Source: UBA4744 sp963707435
Lineage (GTDB): Bacteria; Actinomycetota; Acidimicrobiia; Spongiisociales; UBA4744
Assembly (NCBI GenBank): GCA_963707435.1
Contig: CAVPPF010000005.1
Coordinates: forward strand, 496,001-560,000
Length of the DNA: 64,000 nucleotides
Direction of reading: 5' to 3'
Both the position numbers and the translations under genes were made by a program. The notes below the pieces were generated by a model, which was not told the DNA's origin, did no database searches, and was given only the letters and a program-made list of their open reading frames with translations. Shown here piece after piece: positions 50,119 to 58,303 of this stretch (position 1 is the stretch's first letter; each line of letters starts with the position of its first letter).

Positions 50119-51341
50119 AGCTCTCCCACCATGGTCGGCGGCTGGAACGCATCATGCAGCACCCGTACCGCTTCTTCGATCTGATCGAGCGCCACCACAC
50201 ACGAGATGCGGATGCTCGACGTCGAGATCATCTCAATGTTGATGTCGTTGGCGGACAAAACCCGGAACATGGTGGCGGCGACCCCGGGATGTGACTTCAT
50301 TCCGGCGCCGACCACGGAGACCCTGGCGACAGCCTCGTCGATATCGACACCTGCGGCCTCGATCTCCGGGATGACCTGCCGGACCACCTCCATGGCAACG
50401 GGCGCATGATCCTTGGGGACGGTGAAGCTGATGTCGGTGGTGCCGTCTTTCGACACGTTCTGAACGATCATGTCGACGTTGACTTCCCGCTTGGCGAGCG
50501 GTTCGAAGAGTGCTGCAGCTACGCCGGGCCGGTCCGGGACGCCGCGCACGGTCACCTTCGCCTCGGAGGTGTCGTGCGATATCCCGCTGATGATCGCCTG
50601 TTCCATAGTTGTCTCCTTCACCCAGGTCCCGGGACCGTCGTGGAACGACGAGCGCACGTGGAGGGGAATGTTGAAATTGCGGCCGAATTCGACCGAGCGG
50701 AGCATGAGGACCCTGGCGCCGGTCGAGGCCAGCTCCAACATCTCCTCGAATGACACTTCGTCGAGCTTGCGAGCGTCGGGCACGATCCGCGGATCGGCCG
50801 TGAACACCCCATCCACGTCGGTGTAGATCTCACAAACGTCGGCATGATTGGCGGCGGCCAGCGCCACCGCCGTTGCATCGGAGCCTCCCCGCCCGAGGGT
50901 GGTGACGTCTTTTGACTGCGGGTCGACACCCTGGAAACCGGCGACGATGACCACTTTGCCTTCCTTGAGGCTCTCTTCGACCCGGAAATTGCGGATCTCC
51001 TGGATCTTCGCCTGGCCATGGCTGGAATCGGTGAGGATGCCTGCCTGGGACCCCGTGAAGCTGACCGCTTCGACGCCTTGTTCGTGAATGGCAATCGCCA
51101 GCAGGGCCATCGTGATCCGTTCGCCGGCAGTCAACAGCATGTCCATCTCTCGCCCCGGAGGTGATGCGCTCACCTGGCGGGCCAAATCGATCAGCTGATC
51201 GGTGGTCCCGCCCATCGCCGAAACCACCACGATCACGTCGTGGCCGGCTCGCCGGGTTGCTGCCACGCGGGCCGCTACGCGCTTGATTCGTTCGCCGTCC
51301 GCGACCGACGTGCCACCGTATTTCTGGACAATCAAAGACAT
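50115..51341 (-). CDS. lysC: aspartate kinase (LysC), ACT-regulated
   Basis: Phosphorylates aspartate, the first step of the aspartate family; 408 residues, typical of class II aspartokinases. Motifs: SLIVQKYGGTSVADGERI, VVVSAMGGTTDQL, TLGRGGSDATAVALAA and YTDVDGVFTADPRIV; two C-terminal ACT domains follow (PDRPGVAAALFEPL and DINIEMISTSSIRIS) and should confer feedback by lysine and/or threonine. The ATG at 51341 begins the conserved sequence; the upstream Shine-Dalgarno match is weak. A further internal start, as used in actinobacteria for a separate beta subunit, is not evident but cannot be excluded. Confidence 0.96.
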   Translation of the reverse strand: MSLIVQKYGGTSVADGERIKRVAARVAATRRAGHDVIVVVSAMGGTTDQLIDLARQVSASPPGREMDMLLTAGERITMALLAIAIHEQGVEAVSFTGSQAGILTDSSHGQAKIQEIRNFRVEESLKEGKVVIVAGFQGVDPQSKDVTTLGRGGSDATAVALAAANHADVCEIYTDVDGVFTADPRIVPDARKLDEVSFEEMLELASTGARVLMLRSVEFGRNFNIPLHVRSSFHDGPGTWVKETTMEQAIISGISHDTSEAKVTVRGVPDRPGVAAALFEPLAKREVNVDMIVQNVSKDGTTDISFTVPKDHAPVAMEVVRQVIPEIEAAGVDIDEAVARVSVVGAGMKSHPGVAATMFRVLSANDINIEMISTSSIRISCVVALDQIEEAVRVLHDAFQPPTMVGEL

Positions 51342-51416
51342 CGCGCCGGGAGTGTACCGCCCCTTCGTCATGGGCCCGACGATCCTGTCCGGAGAGATGC
51401 CTATAGTCCTGTCGCT

Positions 51417-52259
51417 ATGCCGACCAACAAGCGTGAACGACAGCGGGAGAACCGCGCGAAGAAGATGGAAGAGCAGAAGAAGCTGGAGCGCCAGAAGAAG
51501 CTGCGCAAGCGCGCCACGCAGTTCACGATCCTGGCGGTCGTTCTGGCGGTGCTCCTGGTTCTGCCCACCCTCTTCAGCAACTCGGACGACGCAACCACCA
51601 CCACGACGTCTGCGGGAACGGCCACCACGACCACGACCGTCGCCCTCCCTGCCGGCTACGACGGGTACCGGGCACAGCCCACCGCCTGCGGTGCGGAACC
51701 CCCGCCCCCGGTCACCGAAATGACCTTCGATGCGCCGGAGGATCAGGGCATTCCGGCAGAGGCCAGCGTGACGGCCACCATCACCACCTCGTGCGGCGAC
51801 ATCGTTGCATCACTCGACCCATCGATCGCCCCGGAGACCGTCAACTCGTTCGTGTTCCTCGCCCGGGAGGGCTACTTCGACGGGTCGGTCTTCCACCGGA
51901 TTGTCCCCGGTTTTGCCATCCAGGGTGGGGATCCCACCGCCGTAGGGAACGGAGGCCCCGGGTACCTGGTGGCCGACGAATTCCCGGAAGATGGTTTCGT
52001 CTACGGCCGCGGCGTCCTGGCGATGGCCAATGCAGGTGCCAACTCGACGGGAAGCCAGTTCTTCATCGTTGACGGCGATGATGCCGGCCTCGACCCGCTG
52101 TTTTCGGTGTTCGGCACGGTCATCGACTCCGAAGACACCATCGACAAGATCACCTCGGTGCAGCTGACCGGGCGGGATGGCACCTCGGCCACCGAACAGA
52201 GCCTGCCGCTCGAGACGGTGTACATCGAAAGCGTGACGATCGAAGTCGACGGCTCATAG
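51417..52259 (+). CDS. membrane-anchored cyclophilin-type peptidyl-prolyl isomerase
   Basis: A 280-residue protein: a highly charged, basic N-terminus (KRERQRENRAKKMEEQKK), one transmembrane helix (FTILAVVLAVLLVLPTLF), a Thr-rich stalk, and an extracytoplasmic cyclophilin domain with VFHRIVPGFAIQGGDP, LAMANAGANSTGSQFFI and LFSVFGTVIDSEDTI. It catalyses proline isomerisation in exported proteins. It resembles actinobacterial PpiB-like anchored proteins. The ATG at 51417 begins MPTNKRER; a longer frame from 51240 is antisense to lysC. Confidence 0.92.
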   Translation: MPTNKRERQRENRAKKMEEQKKLERQKKLRKRATQFTILAVVLAVLLVLPTLFSNSDDATTTTTSAGTATTTTTVALPAGYDGYRAQPTACGAEPPPPVTEMTFDAPEDQGIPAEASVTATITTSCGDIVASLDPSIAPETVNSFVFLAREGYFDGSVFHRIVPGFAIQGGDPTAVGNGGPGYLVADEFPEDGFVYGRGVLAMANAGANSTGSQFFIVDGDDAGLDPLFSVFGTVIDSEDTIDKITSVQLTGRDGTSATEQSLPLETVYIESVTIEVDGS

Positions 52260-52373
52260 CTCGTCGTTGGTCCTGGCTCGACACCTCTCCCTTGCCGGTG
52301 CGTGCGGCTGGCTGGACGTGAGGAGCCGGTAGCAGCAAGGTAGAGGCCACTCCCGGTACCCTCTCTCTCGCAC

Positions 52374-53234
52374 ATGGCCGTTGACCTTCACACGCACAGC
52401 AACCGGTCCGACGGGTCGGACGAACCGGCCGAACTCGTCCGAAAAGCGGCCGGCAAGAAGCTCACGGCGGTGGCGCTCACCGATCACGACACCCTGGAAG
52501 GTGTCGAAGTAGCTCAACTGGCAGCGGCCGGCCTCCCGATCGAGCTCGTCCCCGGTGTTGAGATCTCCTGTGAATGGGCGCCCGGCGCCATGCACCTCGT
52601 GGTGCTCTTCCTGCCACCGGGACGCGGACCGCTCCAGGATCGACTCGGTGATCTCCAGGCAAGCCGGTCCCAACGGAACTACCGGATCGCCGATCGCCTT
52701 CGCCAGCTCGGAATCGACATCACCATGGACGAGGTCATCGAAGAGTCCCGGATCGGCGTCGTCGGAAGACCCCACTTCGCGGCAATACTGGTCCGCAAGG
52801 GAATCGTGGCCGACATCCCGGCTGCCTTCACGGACTATCTCGGCAACCAGGCACCCGCCTATGTTCCCCGGCTGCGGCTGGAACCCGAGGAAGCCATTGC
52901 GCTGGCGCGGGCTTCGGGCGGAGTCCCGATCCTGTCCCACCCGCACACCCTCGGTCACACCTCCGCCGACGAGTTCGCCGCAACCTACCGGCGGCTGGCA
53001 GCCGCCGGCCTGGTCGGAATCGATGCCTACTACGGCGAATACACACCCGAACAGCGCGAGGATCTCGCCGGAATCGCCCGATCGTTCGGTCTGATTCCGT
53101 CCGGGGGCTCCGACTATCACGGCTCCTACAAGGAGGGACTGGAGCTGGGTTCGGGGCGTGGCGACCTCGAGGTCCCGGACTCGGTCCTGGAGGAACTTCG
53201 AGCCGTGCACGTTGATCTGATCGGCGCACCGTGA
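52374..53234 (+). CDS. PHP-domain phosphoesterase (TrpH/YciV-like)
   Basis: A 286-residue PHP-superfamily metal-dependent phosphoesterase: DLHTHSNRSDGSD at the start, VALTDHDTLEGV, VPGVEISCEW, VGRPHFAAIL, VPILSHPHTLGH and IPSGGSDYHGSYKE supply the nine His/Asp/Glu ligands of the trinuclear site. Close relatives are 3',5'-nucleoside bisphosphate phosphatases and 5'-3' RNases (RNase AM). The GTG of murJ overlaps its stop. Confidence 0.92.
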   Translation: MAVDLHTHSNRSDGSDEPAELVRKAAGKKLTAVALTDHDTLEGVEVAQLAAAGLPIELVPGVEISCEWAPGAMHLVVLFLPPGRGPLQDRLGDLQASRSQRNYRIADRLRQLGIDITMDEVIEESRIGVVGRPHFAAILVRKGIVADIPAAFTDYLGNQAPAYVPRLRLEPEEAIALARASGGVPILSHPHTLGHTSADEFAATYRRLAAAGLVGIDAYYGEYTPEQREDLAGIARSFGLIPSGGSDYHGSYKEGLELGSGRGDLEVPDSVLEELRAVHVDLIGAP

Positions 53235-54799
53235 CCGACCCGGGCGCAGACATGGGGAAGACGACCGGCGGGATGGGAAAAGCAGCGCTGGTCGTCTCGG
53301 CCGGCATTCTGCTCTCGCGGGTCCTCGGCATGCTTCGCAACGTGGCGCTGGCCGCCCTGCTGGGCAATACCGCCGCCGGGGACGCTTTCCAGGCAGCCTT
53401 CGTCATCCCCGACGTGCTGTTCTATCTGATGGCCGGCGGATACCTCACGGTGACGTTCATCCCGATCATCACCCGGCATATCGTGCGCGGTGACGCCGAA
53501 GAAGGACATCGAGCTTTCGCGGCAGTGTTCCGCCCGGTGGCGGTCGCCATGGTGCTCTTGACCGTGGTTGCGATGGTCTTCGCCGAATCGCTCACCGCCC
53601 TCGTGTACCCCCGGTTCGATCCTTCCCAGGCAGCTGAAGTGACCGCGTTGACCAGGATCGTGCTTCCGGCGCAGATCTTCTTTGTGCTGGGTTCGCTATG
53701 GATGGCCGTGCAGTACGCGCACAAGCGGTTTGCGATCCCCGCAATTGCGCCGGTGATCTACAACCTGGGAATCATCGCCGGCGGGCTCATCTCCTGGGCC
53801 ATGGGAACGACCTCGGCAGCCGGTTTCGCCTGGGGAGCGGTCGGCGGCGCCTTCGTCGGCAACTTCGCCCTGCAGTGGTACGGGGCGCGGCGGGCGGGTC
53901 TCCGCTGGGTGAGAAGGGTTCCGCTCCGGCACCCGGCGCTTGGCGAGTACCTGCGGCTGGCCATTCCACTGATGCTCGGCCAATCTATAGCCGTGCTGGA
54001 CGAGCAATTCGTTCGCCTCTTCGGCCAACTGACCGAGGCCGGTGGCATCTCTGCTCTGACCTATGCCCGGCGGCTGAACATGCTGCCGGTGGGCGTCATT
54101 GCCCAGACGGCCGGTGTGGCCGCCTATCCCTACCTGGCCAGGCTGGCCGAGGAAGGGAAGCTGAAGGAAATGGCCGCCACCGTAACGAGAACCATCCGCT
54201 ACACCATCTTCATCAGCGCTCCTGCGGTGGCCGCCATCCTGGCTCTCTCGCAACCCGCGGTACGGGTTGTCTACGAGCGGGGTGAGTTCGGACCGCAAGA
54301 CACCATCCTCACGGCGACGGTGCTGGTCCTGTACGGCTTTTCAATCCCCGCTTGGGGGGCGCACCAGATCTATGCCAGGGCGTTCTACGCGCGCCGCCAG
54401 ATGTGGACTCCGGTTCTGATCGGCACCGCCGGTACCGGTGCAGCGATCGGCTTGTACTGGTGGCTGAGCCGATTCGAAGAACCCGGCTTCGCCACCGCCA
54501 GCTCCGTCACGATGGTGCTGTACACCATCGCGCTCGGAGTGGCCTGGCATGCACGTTCGGGACGGGAAGGCGTCTCCGGAATCTTGTCCTCGCTCCTGCG
54601 CAGCGCAGTTGGAGTTGCTGTTTCGGCTCCCGCCGCCTGGCTGATCGTGAAGTGGATTTCCGGCGGTGTGCTGCCGGGCTTCTGGGGATCACTGGGCCTC
54701 ATAGCAATCGGAGCAACCGTCGTCGTGGCCGTGTACCTCCCCACATCCCGGCTGCTGGGATCGCCGGAACTCGCAGAACTGCGGGCCAGACGGAGCTAG
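53231..54799 (+). CDS. murJ: lipid II flippase MurJ (MviN-type)
   Basis: A 522-residue MurJ/MviN-type polytopic transporter that flips lipid II across the cytoplasmic membrane. It has 14 hydrophobic helices; the start GKAALVVSAGILLSRVLGM with LRNVALAALLGNTAAGDAFQAAF and the family phrase GYLTVTFIPIITRHI are typical. RRLNMLPVGVIAQTAGVAAYPYLARL is the central MurJ signature. It starts with a GTG (53231) that overlaps the PHP gene stop, so the two are coupled. It lacks the large kinase-like C-terminal domain found in some mycobacterial MurJ proteins. Confidence 0.93.
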   Translation: MTDPGADMGKTTGGMGKAALVVSAGILLSRVLGMLRNVALAALLGNTAAGDAFQAAFVIPDVLFYLMAGGYLTVTFIPIITRHIVRGDAEEGHRAFAAVFRPVAVAMVLLTVVAMVFAESLTALVYPRFDPSQAAEVTALTRIVLPAQIFFVLGSLWMAVQYAHKRFAIPAIAPVIYNLGIIAGGLISWAMGTTSAAGFAWGAVGGAFVGNFALQWYGARRAGLRWVRRVPLRHPALGEYLRLAIPLMLGQSIAVLDEQFVRLFGQLTEAGGISALTYARRLNMLPVGVIAQTAGVAAYPYLARLAEEGKLKEMAATVTRTIRYTIFISAPAVAAILALSQPAVRVVYERGEFGPQDTILTATVLVLYGFSIPAWGAHQIYARAFYARRQMWTPVLIGTAGTGAAIGLYWWLSRFEEPGFATASSVTMVLYTIALGVAWHARSGREGVSGILSSLLRSAVGVAVSAPAAWLIVKWISGGVLPGFWGSLGLIAIGATVVVAVYLPTSRLLGSPELAELRARRS

Positions 54800-54881
54800 C
54801 CGTCGGCTATCACCATTGCGGAGCCGGTGACCAGCGCAGTTGCGCAGACCACCCTGCCAACCACAAACCGGAAACCGGCCG

Positions 54882-56294
54882 TCAGGCCCGGCCTTTCTCC
54901 GCGCCCAGGTTGCCGACCCCGGCCCGCTGCATGTCGCCCCACGTCTTCTTCCGGGGATTCCAGAACATGGCTCGCACCCGCCACCACACCGTGCGCTGCC
55001 GCATCCCGAGTTGTTCTCCGAGTGAGTAGACCAGCAGTTTGGCTGCATCGCCCGGTGCGTTGTAGTAGCCGAACCGCTCGTCCAGGAAGAGGCCGATGAG
55101 CGAGTTCGCGGCACCAAGCACCAGCGAGATCAGCAGGAGTGGCACGGCGATCTCCCAGTTCAGAAAACCGAGAACAATCGAGGCCGGCACCACGACCCAG
55201 CCGACGAACTCGACGATCGGGGCGACAAACTCAAAAGCAACGAAGGCTGGCCAGCCCAGCAGGCCGATGACGCCGTATCGAGGGTTCAAGAGCATGCCTT
55301 TGTATTCCCAGATGACCTGCATCAGCCCGCGATGCCACCGGATCCTTTGCTTGCGCAAGACCTGGCGGGTCAGCGGCACCTCGGTCCATGCCACGGCGTC
55401 GGGGGCATAGACAATCCGATAGGGAATCCGCTTCCTCCGGTAGTGGCGGTGCAGGCGCATCGTCAGTTCCATGTCCTCGCCGAGGTGTCCGTGTCGAAAT
55501 CCGCCAACCTCGATGACTGCGCTCTTCTGGAATATCCCGAAGGCTCCGGAAACGATGAGAAGTGATCCCAGCGCAGACCACCCGGGACGGGCCGAGAGGA
55601 ATCCGCGGATGTACTCGACCACCTGGGCCAGTTCGACCGGGCGTCTTGGCAGCGACACTCTGGTGACTCGCCCCCGCCGGACCTCGCAACCGTTGAGCGG
55701 GCGGACGTTTCCCCCAACGGCAATAGTCCGGCCACGATCCTCAACGAAGTGGCGAACGGCCCGCAGCAGGCACTCGTCGTCCAGGACCATGTCGGCATCC
55801 GTTGCCATCACATACGGATACTGGGCGATGTTGATGCCGGCATTGATCGCGTCGCCTTTGCCGCCGTTCTCCTTGTCCACCAGAACGATGGGGAGCGGGA
55901 GCCGTGACTTGTAGACGCGGTGGATGACCTCTGTCTCGAGGCTCGGGCGGAACGGAACGTCGATCGGTTCCATGCGAAACTCATCGATCATCCGCTGCAC
56001 GGTGTCGTCACTGCTGCCGTCGTTGACGACGATGATCTCCTTGCGCGTGTACTTCAGCATGGCTATCGACCGCACGGACTCGGTGATTCCGGCCGCCTCG
56101 TTGTAGGCAGGGATGATGATCGAGACCGGCGGCGTGGTGTCGGACGTCAGCATGTCATGCAACCGGCCGTGGGCAGATGTGAACTGGTCCCGCCGGAGGG
56201 AGAAGAACGAGACAACACTCACGAACAGAAGCTGCAGCTCCATTCCGATGAAGTAGATCAAGATCACGTAGTTGAACAATTCGATGAAGCTCAT
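54882..56294 (-). CDS. membrane GT2 polysaccharide synthase-like glycosyltransferase
   Basis: A 470-residue processive-type family 2 glycosyltransferase similar to PgaC/cellulose-synthase-like enzymes. N-terminal membrane helix (residues 5-33); catalytic motifs EIIVVNDGSSDDT, MATDADMVLDDE (DxD), GGFRHGHLGEDMELTMR (ED) and RKQRIRWHRGLMQ (QxxRW); three or so C-terminal transmembrane helices. This layout indicates polymer synthesis coupled to export at the cytoplasmic membrane. Its stop faces murJ. The start overlaps the HEAT-protein gene by 4 nt, so the two are co-translated. The sugar is unknown. Confidence 0.92.
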   Translation of the reverse strand: MSFIELFNYVILIYFIGMELQLLFVSVVSFFSLRRDQFTSAHGRLHDMLTSDTTPPVSIIIPAYNEAAGITESVRSIAMLKYTRKEIIVVNDGSSDDTVQRMIDEFRMEPIDVPFRPSLETEVIHRVYKSRLPLPIVLVDKENGGKGDAINAGINIAQYPYVMATDADMVLDDECLLRAVRHFVEDRGRTIAVGGNVRPLNGCEVRRGRVTRVSLPRRPVELAQVVEYIRGFLSARPGWSALGSLLIVSGAFGIFQKSAVIEVGGFRHGHLGEDMELTMRLHRHYRRKRIPYRIVYAPDAVAWTEVPLTRQVLRKQRIRWHRGLMQVIWEYKGMLLNPRYGVIGLLGWPAFVAFEFVAPIVEFVGWVVVPASIVLGFLNWEIAVPLLLISLVLGAANSLIGLFLDERFGYYNAPGDAAKLLVYSLGEQLGMRQRTVWWRVRAMFWNPRKKTWGDMQRAGVGNLGAEKGRA

Positions 56295-57469
56295 CCCGCC
56301 ACTTTCTCGTTCGATGCCTTTTCGCTCAGGTATTCGCCCCGGCCCAGCACGACGAGCTGGTGCACCAGATAGCGATCTTGCTCTGTCGCCGACCCGTCCT
56401 TCACTGCGTCAACTGCCTTTCGGACGAGACCCATGGCCATGAGACGCTCGATGGCCGCGTCCCGAGCGAAGCGATCCTCGTCCTCGAGGCATTCAACGAG
56501 GGCGGCAATGCCACCGGGTATTTCGGAGAGGGCCTGGGCACTGTTCTGACGGACCCACCAGTTCTCGTCGCGCAGCGAGACGCGGAGACTGTCGATGGCT
56601 CGTGAATCCATCTGCCGGCCGAGGGCCGCGGCCGCCTGGGCGCGTACCTCCCACTCCGGGTCCCGCAGGGCCCGCCGCAGAGCCGGAACGCAGGCCAGGG
56701 AACCGACCATCCCGAGCGCCGCGGCAGCGCGGATCCGCAATTCATTGTCTTCTGATTCGAGCGCCGACAGCATTGCCGGCTCTGCCCTGACGTCGCCGAT
56801 AATGCCGAGTACTCGTGCGACCAGCGGAAGGTGGTTGGTTGCAGACGTCATGCTCGGGTCGCTCAGCAGTGCGTACCGCGCCAGGTCGGGAACTGCCGCA
56901 GATCCGAACGCAGCCAGCGTGTCGCCGATCCGACTTGCCCCCCAATCCGACTCGCGCTGGAGTGTCTCGAGCAGCGGCCGCACGGCCCGGGGATCGCCGA
57001 TCTTGGCGAGGGCACCGGCGGCCTGCCAGCGGACCTCATCGACGGGGTCGGCGAGAGCTTCGAGCAGCGCGTCGGCGGAAGCGGGATCGGCGAACTCGGC
57101 AAGGGCCTTGACGGCTTCTACCCGCTTGTTACGGCCCTTGGCGGTCCGCAACTCGGTCACGAACCGTTCGACAATCCCCAGCTCCCTGGCCAGGCGAAGC
57201 AGATTCTGACGTTCTCCACCCTGCAGGAACTTCAAGAACTCCAGCAGGGTTTCGAGGAACACGCCGTCCGGTGACCACCGGCGGAGCATCTCGAGGGGGT
57301 ATCCCGAACGGGTGGCCATCTCGCTCAGCGCCCCGATGTACGAAGCCCGCCGGAACTCGTCAAATCGTTCACGGCGATGACGCACAAGCTTGTAGAGGAA
57401 CAGGGCAGACCCTGCCGTGGCGGTGACCACGCCGAGGATCGCCAGGACGGGAAGCATGAGTTCACTCAC
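56291..57469 (-). CDS. membrane-anchored HEAT-repeat protein
   Basis: A 392-residue protein with one N-terminal transmembrane helix (LMLPVLAILGVVTATAGSAL, residues 4-28), a helical linker and about five HEAT (PBS lyase-type) repeats between residues 110 and 330 (VKALAEFADPASADALLEAL; AAGALAKIGDPRAVRPLLE; AAALGMVGSLACVPALRRAL; AAALGRQMDSRAIDSLRVSL). It is a scaffold rather than an enzyme by appearance. It overlaps the GT2 gene, so it probably helps assemble or regulate the synthase. It starts with a GTG at 57469; a 36-residue reading frame overlaps this start. Confidence 0.88.
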   Translation of the reverse strand: MSELMLPVLAILGVVTATAGSALFLYKLVRHRRERFDEFRRASYIGALSEMATRSGYPLEMLRRWSPDGVFLETLLEFLKFLQGGERQNLLRLARELGIVERFVTELRTAKGRNKRVEAVKALAEFADPASADALLEALADPVDEVRWQAAGALAKIGDPRAVRPLLETLQRESDWGASRIGDTLAAFGSAAVPDLARYALLSDPSMTSATNHLPLVARVLGIIGDVRAEPAMLSALESEDNELRIRAAAALGMVGSLACVPALRRALRDPEWEVRAQAAAALGRQMDSRAIDSLRVSLRDENWWVRQNSAQALSEIPGGIAALVECLEDEDRFARDAAIERLMAMGLVRKAVDAVKDGSATEQDRYLVHQLVVLGRGEYLSEKASNEKVAG

Positions 57470-57572
57470 GAGGCACCCGTCCCGACCGGGAGAAAGCGCG
57501 CGAGGAACCGGCCTGAGCGGTGCTCACGAGCACGGCAGGCCGAAGCGTCCACAGATTGGGAGCGCTCTGCAT
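57462..57572 (-). CDS. 36-aa small reading frame with strong Shine-Dalgarno, overlapping the HEAT gene
   Basis: On the minus strand a GGAGGAGG sequence lies five bases before an ATG (57572) that opens a 36-codon frame ending at 57462, overlapping the HEAT-gene GTG by 8 nt. The peptide starts MQSAPNLWTLRPAV and has no clear transmembrane segment or known motif. The coupling and strong ribosome-binding site suggest a leader peptide or small regulatory protein, but it could equally be a fortuitous frame whose purpose is only to deliver ribosomes to the GTG. No homologue is recognised. Confidence 0.4.
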   Translation of the reverse strand: MQSAPNLWTLRPAVLVSTAQAGSSRAFSRSGRVPRE

Positions 57573-57660
57573 TGTTTCCTCCTCCGGTAATGCATCGGCA
57601 CCAGGAGAGGGCCTATTGATGTGTTCGCGCAGGCAGAAAGCCGGGAACCCAATGTGTCTT

Positions 57661-57854
57661 GGTGGGAACCAACCCCCCTCCGTCGAGACCTATTCGGTCT
57701 CGACACCTCCCCCCTTACCGACGAGCTTCGCTCGACAAGGGGGAGGAAAGCGCGCACATCGGGGTGGGAACGATCCCCCCTCCGTCGAGACCTATTCGGT
57801 CTCGACACCTCCCCCCTTACCGACGAGCTTCGCTCGACAAGGGGGAGGAAAGCG
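57661..57854. repeat. two direct copies of an 80-nt palindromic (REP-like) element
   Basis: Two identical or nearly identical 80-nt units (57673-57752 and 57775-57854), period 102 bp, flanked by the same GGTGGGAAC. Each has an inverted pair GTCGAGACC/GGTCTCGAC around TATTC and a second hairpin CCTCCCCC...GGGGGAGG enclosing CGAGC/CTCG. They are non-coding and lie in the gap between the HEAT gene and the response-regulator gene. A degenerate third copy is at 59599-59655. No transposase of the RAYT type is near. Confidence 0.9.
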
Positions 57855-57874
57855 AAGCGAGCTTGAAGCTGCCG

Positions 57875-58261
57875 CTAGATCTCCGGTTCGAAGCCCTGGG
57901 CGCGGAGGTGCACTTTCACCCGGGCCAGCAACTCGCGAACGCTGAACGGCTTGCGAATGAAGTCGACCGCCCCGAGTTCCAGACAGCGCACGATGTCCTC
58001 TTCGGCGGTCAGGGCAGAAACCATGATGACCGGCATCTTCTTGCCGTCATCGATCCAGCGTTGCAGGACCTCGACACCCAGGAGGCCCGGCATCACCTGG
58101 TCGAGCAGAACGAGATGGAAATCGTGCGTGAGACCGACCTCAAAGGCTTCCAGCCCGTCGTAGACCGTGGTGATTTGCGCCCCGACCCCCTCGAGGCTGC
58201 GAGCGATGAGAAGCGAGACGACGCGATCGTCTTCGGCAACGAGTACCTGGGGTCTACTCAC
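57875..58261 (-). CDS. single-domain response regulator (CheY-like)
   Basis: A 128-residue receiver protein: QVLVAEDDRVVSLLIARSLE (acidic pair ED), the phosphoacceptor Asp in FHLVLLDQVMPGLLGVEV, Thr/Ser in VIMVSALTAEED, and the conserved Lys in FIRKPFSVRELLARV. It has no output domain, so it acts by protein contact. It begins with a GTG (58261). It lies between the unknown anchored protein and the HEAT/GT2 pair, separated from the latter by the palindromic repeats. It may control the synthase module; no kinase gene is adjacent. Confidence 0.9.
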   Translation of the reverse strand: MSRPQVLVAEDDRVVSLLIARSLEGVGAQITTVYDGLEAFEVGLTHDFHLVLLDQVMPGLLGVEVLQRWIDDGKKMPVIMVSALTAEEDIVRCLELGAVDFIRKPFSVRELLARVKVHLRAQGFEPEI

Positions 58262-58303
58262 AGCCCCGAACCTTAGTGGTATTGAGAATCCGCACCTGCA
58301 CCT

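Noticed and set aside
57621..57866. Reading frames across the palindromic elements at 57.6-57.9 kb
   Set aside because: They repeat with the 102-bp period of the element and lack a ribosome-binding site; the region is non-coding repeat.
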